Part shown: positions 61,638 through 64,000 of the stretch, piece after piece | Numbering within the stretch: position 1 is the stretch's first letter | How the letters are laid out: every line of letters starts with the position of its first letter | DNA from: Pyrinomonadaceae bacterium | Lineage (GTDB): Bacteria > Acidobacteriota > Blastocatellia > Pyrinomonadales > Pyrinomonadaceae | NCBI GenBank assembly: GCA_021228405.1 | Contig: JAJQRF010000004.1 | Coordinates: forward strand, 124,001 to 188,000 | DNA: 64,000 nt | Reading direction: 5' to 3' | Program-made: the position numbers and the translations under genes | Notes under the pieces: generated by a model | Seen by the model: the letters and a program-made list of their open reading frames with translations, nothing else | Told to the model about the DNA's origin: nothing | Databases searched by the model: none

Positions 61638-62867
61638 TTATTTATCGTTCAAAGCCGCCACGCCCGGAAGCTCGTCGCCCGCCAGAAATTCGAGGGTTGC
61701 GCCGCCGCCGGTCGAGATGTGCGAGATTTTATCGTCCAATCCGGCTTGGTTGACCGCCGCGACCGAATCGCCGCCGCCGACGATCGACGTTGCGCCTTTG
61801 CCGGTCGCATCGGCAACGGCTTCGGCGATCGCGATTGTGCCTTCGTCAAACGGTTTTTCCTCGAACATTCCCATCGGACCGTTCCAGATGATCGTTTTCG
61901 CGCCTTCGAGCGCGTGTGCGAACGTTGCGGCGGTTTCAACGCCGATGTCCAGACCGACCAAGCCCGTATTCGTAAATTCGATCGGAATCGTTTTACGCGA
62001 ATTAAGCGGGTCGTAACTGTCAACGACCTGATGATCGGTCGGCAAAAGAAGCTGAACGCCCGCCTCATCCGCCTGTTTGACGATTTCGAGTGCGGTCGGC
62101 ATCATTTCGTCTTCGACGAGCGATTTGCCGACGGTCATCCCGTTCGCCTTGAAAAACGTATAAGCCATCGCGCCGCCGATCAATAATTTATCGACTTTGC
62201 GTTCGATCAAAGATTTGATGACGGGAATCTTGTCGGAAACCTTTGCGCCGCCGAGGATCGCGACGAACGGACGTTCGGGATTATGTAATGCTTTGCCGAG
62301 AAAATTCAATTCCTTTTCCATCAAAAGTCCCGCCACGGCAGGTTGGACAAATTTCGTGATTCCCGCCGTCGAAGCGTGTGCACGGTGTGCTGTTCCGAAC
62401 GCATCGTTGACGTAAACATCGGCAAGCTCGCTCAATTGTCTGGAAAAGTCTTCGTCGTTCTTTTCCTCGCCTGCGTGAAGGCGCAGGTTTTCGAGTAAAA
62501 CAACGTCGCCGTCGTTCAACGAAGCGACGATTTGTTTCACTTCTTCGCCGATACAGTCGGACGCGAATTTTACTTCTTTGCCGAGCTTTTCGGAAAGGTT
62601 TTCGGCGACGATCTTTAAGGAATACTTCGATTCATCATACGGTAAACCCTTTTCTTCCGCCTTTTTCCTGTCTTTCAAAGGTCTGCCGAGATGCGAGGCA
62701 AGGATGACTTTCGCGCCTTGTTCGACCGCGTATTCGACCGTCGGCAATGCGCCTTTTATGCGTGTGTCGTCCTCGATCACGCCGTTTTTGATCGGAACGT
62801 TGAAATCGACGCGGATGAAAACTCTTTTGCCTTTAATGTCAATGTCTTTAATCGTTTGTTTGTTCAT
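61638..62867 (-). CDS. pgk: Phosphoglycerate kinase
   Basis: 409 residues from the ATG at 62867 (the longer frame adds an AT-rich artefact). [43 protein letters not shown] and GGGDSVAAV are family blocks. Makes ATP from 1,3-bisphosphoglycerate. Downstream of gap and a lipoprotein gene on the minus strand; no ribosome-binding site visible. Confidence 0.97.
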   Translation of the reverse strand: MNKQTIKDIDIKGKRVFIRVDFNVPIKNGVIEDDTRIKGALPTVEYAVEQGAKVILASHLGRPLKDRKKAEEKGLPYDESKYSLKIVAENLSEKLGKEVKFASDCIGEEVKQIVASLNDGDVVLLENLRLHAGEEKNDEDFSRQLSELADVYVNDAFGTAHRAHASTAGITKFVQPAVAGLLMEKELNFLGKALHNPERPFVAILGGAKVSDKIPVIKSLIERKVDKLLIGGAMAYTFFKANGMTVGKSLVEDEMMPTALEIVKQADEAGVQLLLPTDHQVVDSYDPLNSRKTIPIEFTNTGLVGLDIGVETAATFAHALEGAKTIIWNGPMGMFEEKPFDEGTIAIAEAVADATGKGATSIVGGGDSVAAVNQAGLDDKISHISTGGGATLEFLAGDELPGVAALNDK

Positions 62868-62956
62868 ATATATAAAAAATAAGCATTGGAATAAGAGCGA
62901 TTTTATCATTAAAATTCGCCAATATCCGAATGCTTACCGACAGATAATTTTTAGTT

Positions 62957-63337
62957 TTATTTCAAGCCCGATTGCGATTTCGACAACATTTTATCGTTTT
63001 GAAAGACCGCGAAAACGAATTGGAAATTGTCGCCCGACCATTTATATGAAACCGTTTTGTAGTTTCCGATCTCCGAACTGCTCATTTCCTCGCCTTCACT
63101 GCCCATCACCGCAACCGCTTGTTTGTATGACATTCCGTTTTTCAATTGATTGTATTTGTCCATTGAAATTCCCGCGTTTTCTTTTGCCGCAGGGGTTGCG
63201 GACGGGTTCGTTCCGTTCGGTGTCGAGCTCGGCGCAGTCGTATCCTGAGATTTTTTCAATTCGTCTAATTTCGGACACGAACATCCCAAAACGACAAGCA
63301 CCACAACAATCAAACCTAAGTTGAATTTATTCTTCAT
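62957..63337 (-). CDS. DUF3862-like lipoprotein
   Basis: 126 residues. A lipobox VVLGC at 15-19 gives a lipid anchor. A Ser/Thr/Pro/Asn spacer leads to a small C-terminal domain (ISMDKYNQLKNGMSYKQAV, then VSYKWSGDNFQFVFAVFQNDK), similar to DUF3862 and distantly to the BamE/SmpA and BLIP folds. GGAGAG precedes the ATG. It is inserted between gap and pgk. Confidence 0.75.
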   Translation of the reverse strand: MKNKFNLGLIVVVLVVLGCSCPKLDELKKSQDTTAPSSTPNGTNPSATPAAKENAGISMDKYNQLKNGMSYKQAVAVMGSEGEEMSSSEIGNYKTVSYKWSGDNFQFVFAVFQNDKMLSKSQSGLK

Positions 63338-63416
63338 TTTCTCTCCGGCAGAATTATTTTTGTTTGAACATTACAATAAGATAGGTTTTCGTGTCAAAAA
63401 TTTCATCGCAAAAAAG

Positions 63417-63444
63417 AAAAACCGCCGATTTTTCAGCGGTTTTT
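63417..63444 (-). terminator. Terminator of gap
   Basis: AAAAACCGC (63417-63425) pairs with GCGGTTTTT (63436-63444). T tract on the minus strand. Confidence 0.85.
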
Positions 63445-63471
63445 CTCATAACTGTCAGTTGTCAGATAAAA

Positions 63472-64000
63472 TTACAAACCCTTTTCGGCAATGAATTTGA
63501 CCAGATCGCGCACACGGCACGAATAGCCCCATTCGTTGTCATACCACGAAAGAATTTTGATGCAGGTTCCGTCGATGACCTTCGTATTTTCCGCATCAAC
63601 GATCGAAGAATTGGAGTTTCCGCGAAAATCTATCGAAACGAGCGGTTCTTCCGAAACGGCAAGAATTCCCTTCATCGCACCGTCTGCCGCTTCCTTCAAC
63701 ACGGCGTTGACTTCTTCGACCGAAGTCGATTTTTCGACGTTCATCGTGACATCGACGAGCGAAACGTTCGGTGTCGGCACGCGCACCGAAATGCCGTCAA
63801 ACTTCCCTTTCAGATCGGGAATGACGAGCGCAACGGCTTTTGCCGCGCCGGTCGAAGTCGGGATCATCGAAAGTGCCGCCGCACGCGCACGGCGCAAATC
63901 CTTATGCGGTAAATCCAAAAGCTGTTGGTCGTTCGTGTAGCTGTGAATCGTATTCATCAAAGCGTTTTTGATGCCGAATTTTTCGTGAATCACTTTCGCA
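63472..64000 (-). CDS. gap: Glyceraldehyde-3-phosphate dehydrogenase, C-terminal part (5' end outside window)
   Basis: About 176 codons are visible; the frame is open at the window edge. The catalytic domain blocks are present: [50 protein letters not shown] and [13 protein letters not shown]. The catalytic Cys and NAD domain are outside. Oxidises glyceraldehyde-3-phosphate; upstream partner of pgk. Confidence 0.95.
   Translation of the reverse strand, partial: AKVIHEKFGIKNALMNTIHSYTNDQQLLDLPHKDLRRARAAALSMIPTSTGAAKAVALVIPDLKGKFDGISVRVPTPNVSLVDVTMNVEKSTSVEEVNAVLKEAADGAMKGILAVSEEPLVSIDFRGNSNSSIVDAENTKVIDGTCIKILSWYDNEWGYSCRVRDLVKFIAEKGL

Overview
The window reads as chromosomal DNA of a Gram-negative, aerobic, heterotrophic bacterium with moderate GC. 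The sequence shows outer-envelope functions (an MlaE/F/D lipid transport operon, a DUF2490-type outer-membrane protein, a TonB C-terminal protein, a polysaccharide-export SLBB protein), haem-copper oxidase assembly genes, System II cytochrome c biogenesis (ResB/CcsA) and an unusually large set of exported peptidases and amidohydrolases. The style of the hypothetical genes (zinc-ribbon proteins, PPC-like secreted proteins, ECF operons) suggests Acidobacteriota, probably class Blastocatellia. That placement is an inference, because no rRNA lies in the window.

Layout. 0-9 kb: queuosine-precursor transporter (cut by the edge), recG, two tandem RsmD-type rRNA methyltransferases (the first with a long disordered Arg/Asp/Asn/Gly-rich extension), an EamA permease, aroC, a frameshifted small secreted protein, purD and a zinc-ribbon protein. 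9-16 kb: a triple-hairpin element, a matrixin-like metalloprotease, a polysaccharide-export protein, small zinc-ribbon and membrane proteins, a cAMP-phosphodiesterase-like metallo-hydrolase and an SDR. 16-21 kb: two overlapping hypothetical genes, an outer-membrane protein, an orphan histidine kinase and a glycine-zipper protein. 21-33 kb: two tandem amidohydrolases (the second lacking metal ligands), DppD, a TonB-like protein, an S41 protease and exported M28, S9 and M1 peptidases. 33-40 kb: an orphan cyclic di-AMP riboswitch transcript, ctaB-coxC-DUF420, resB-ccsA and a TPR protein. 40-49 kb: a PPC-like protein, an AAC(6')-like GNAT, an S41 homologue without its catalytic dyad, ruvX, a 21-nt repeat array, a penicillin-acylase-family protein, a PilZ protein and an amino-acid permease. 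48-55 kb: pabB, an ECF sigma/anti-sigma/Spy-like operon and mlaEFD. 55-64 kb: an alcohol dehydrogenase, tRNA-Leu(GAG), secG and tpiA, a 3.9-kb accessory islet, then pgk, a lipoprotein and gap (cut by the edge).

How the genes work together. The exported peptidases plus DppD point to extracellular protein and peptide feeding. The respiratory block supplies haem O and cytochrome c maturation. The gap-pgk-tpiA-secG order of lower glycolysis is kept, but it is split between pgk and tpiA by an islet holding a His-Me-finger nuclease-like gene, a large membrane protein, a restriction-methylase-like remnant and several repeats.

The most unusual signals are these. (1) A cyclic di-AMP riboswitch has its own promoter and terminators but no gene to control. 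(2) The window carries a system of short repeats, all built on 7-nt or 21-nt (3x7) periods with unrelated unit sequences, lying in intergenic DNA and once inside a signal-peptide coding region. (3) Two paralogues of secreted hydrolases have lost their active-site residues.
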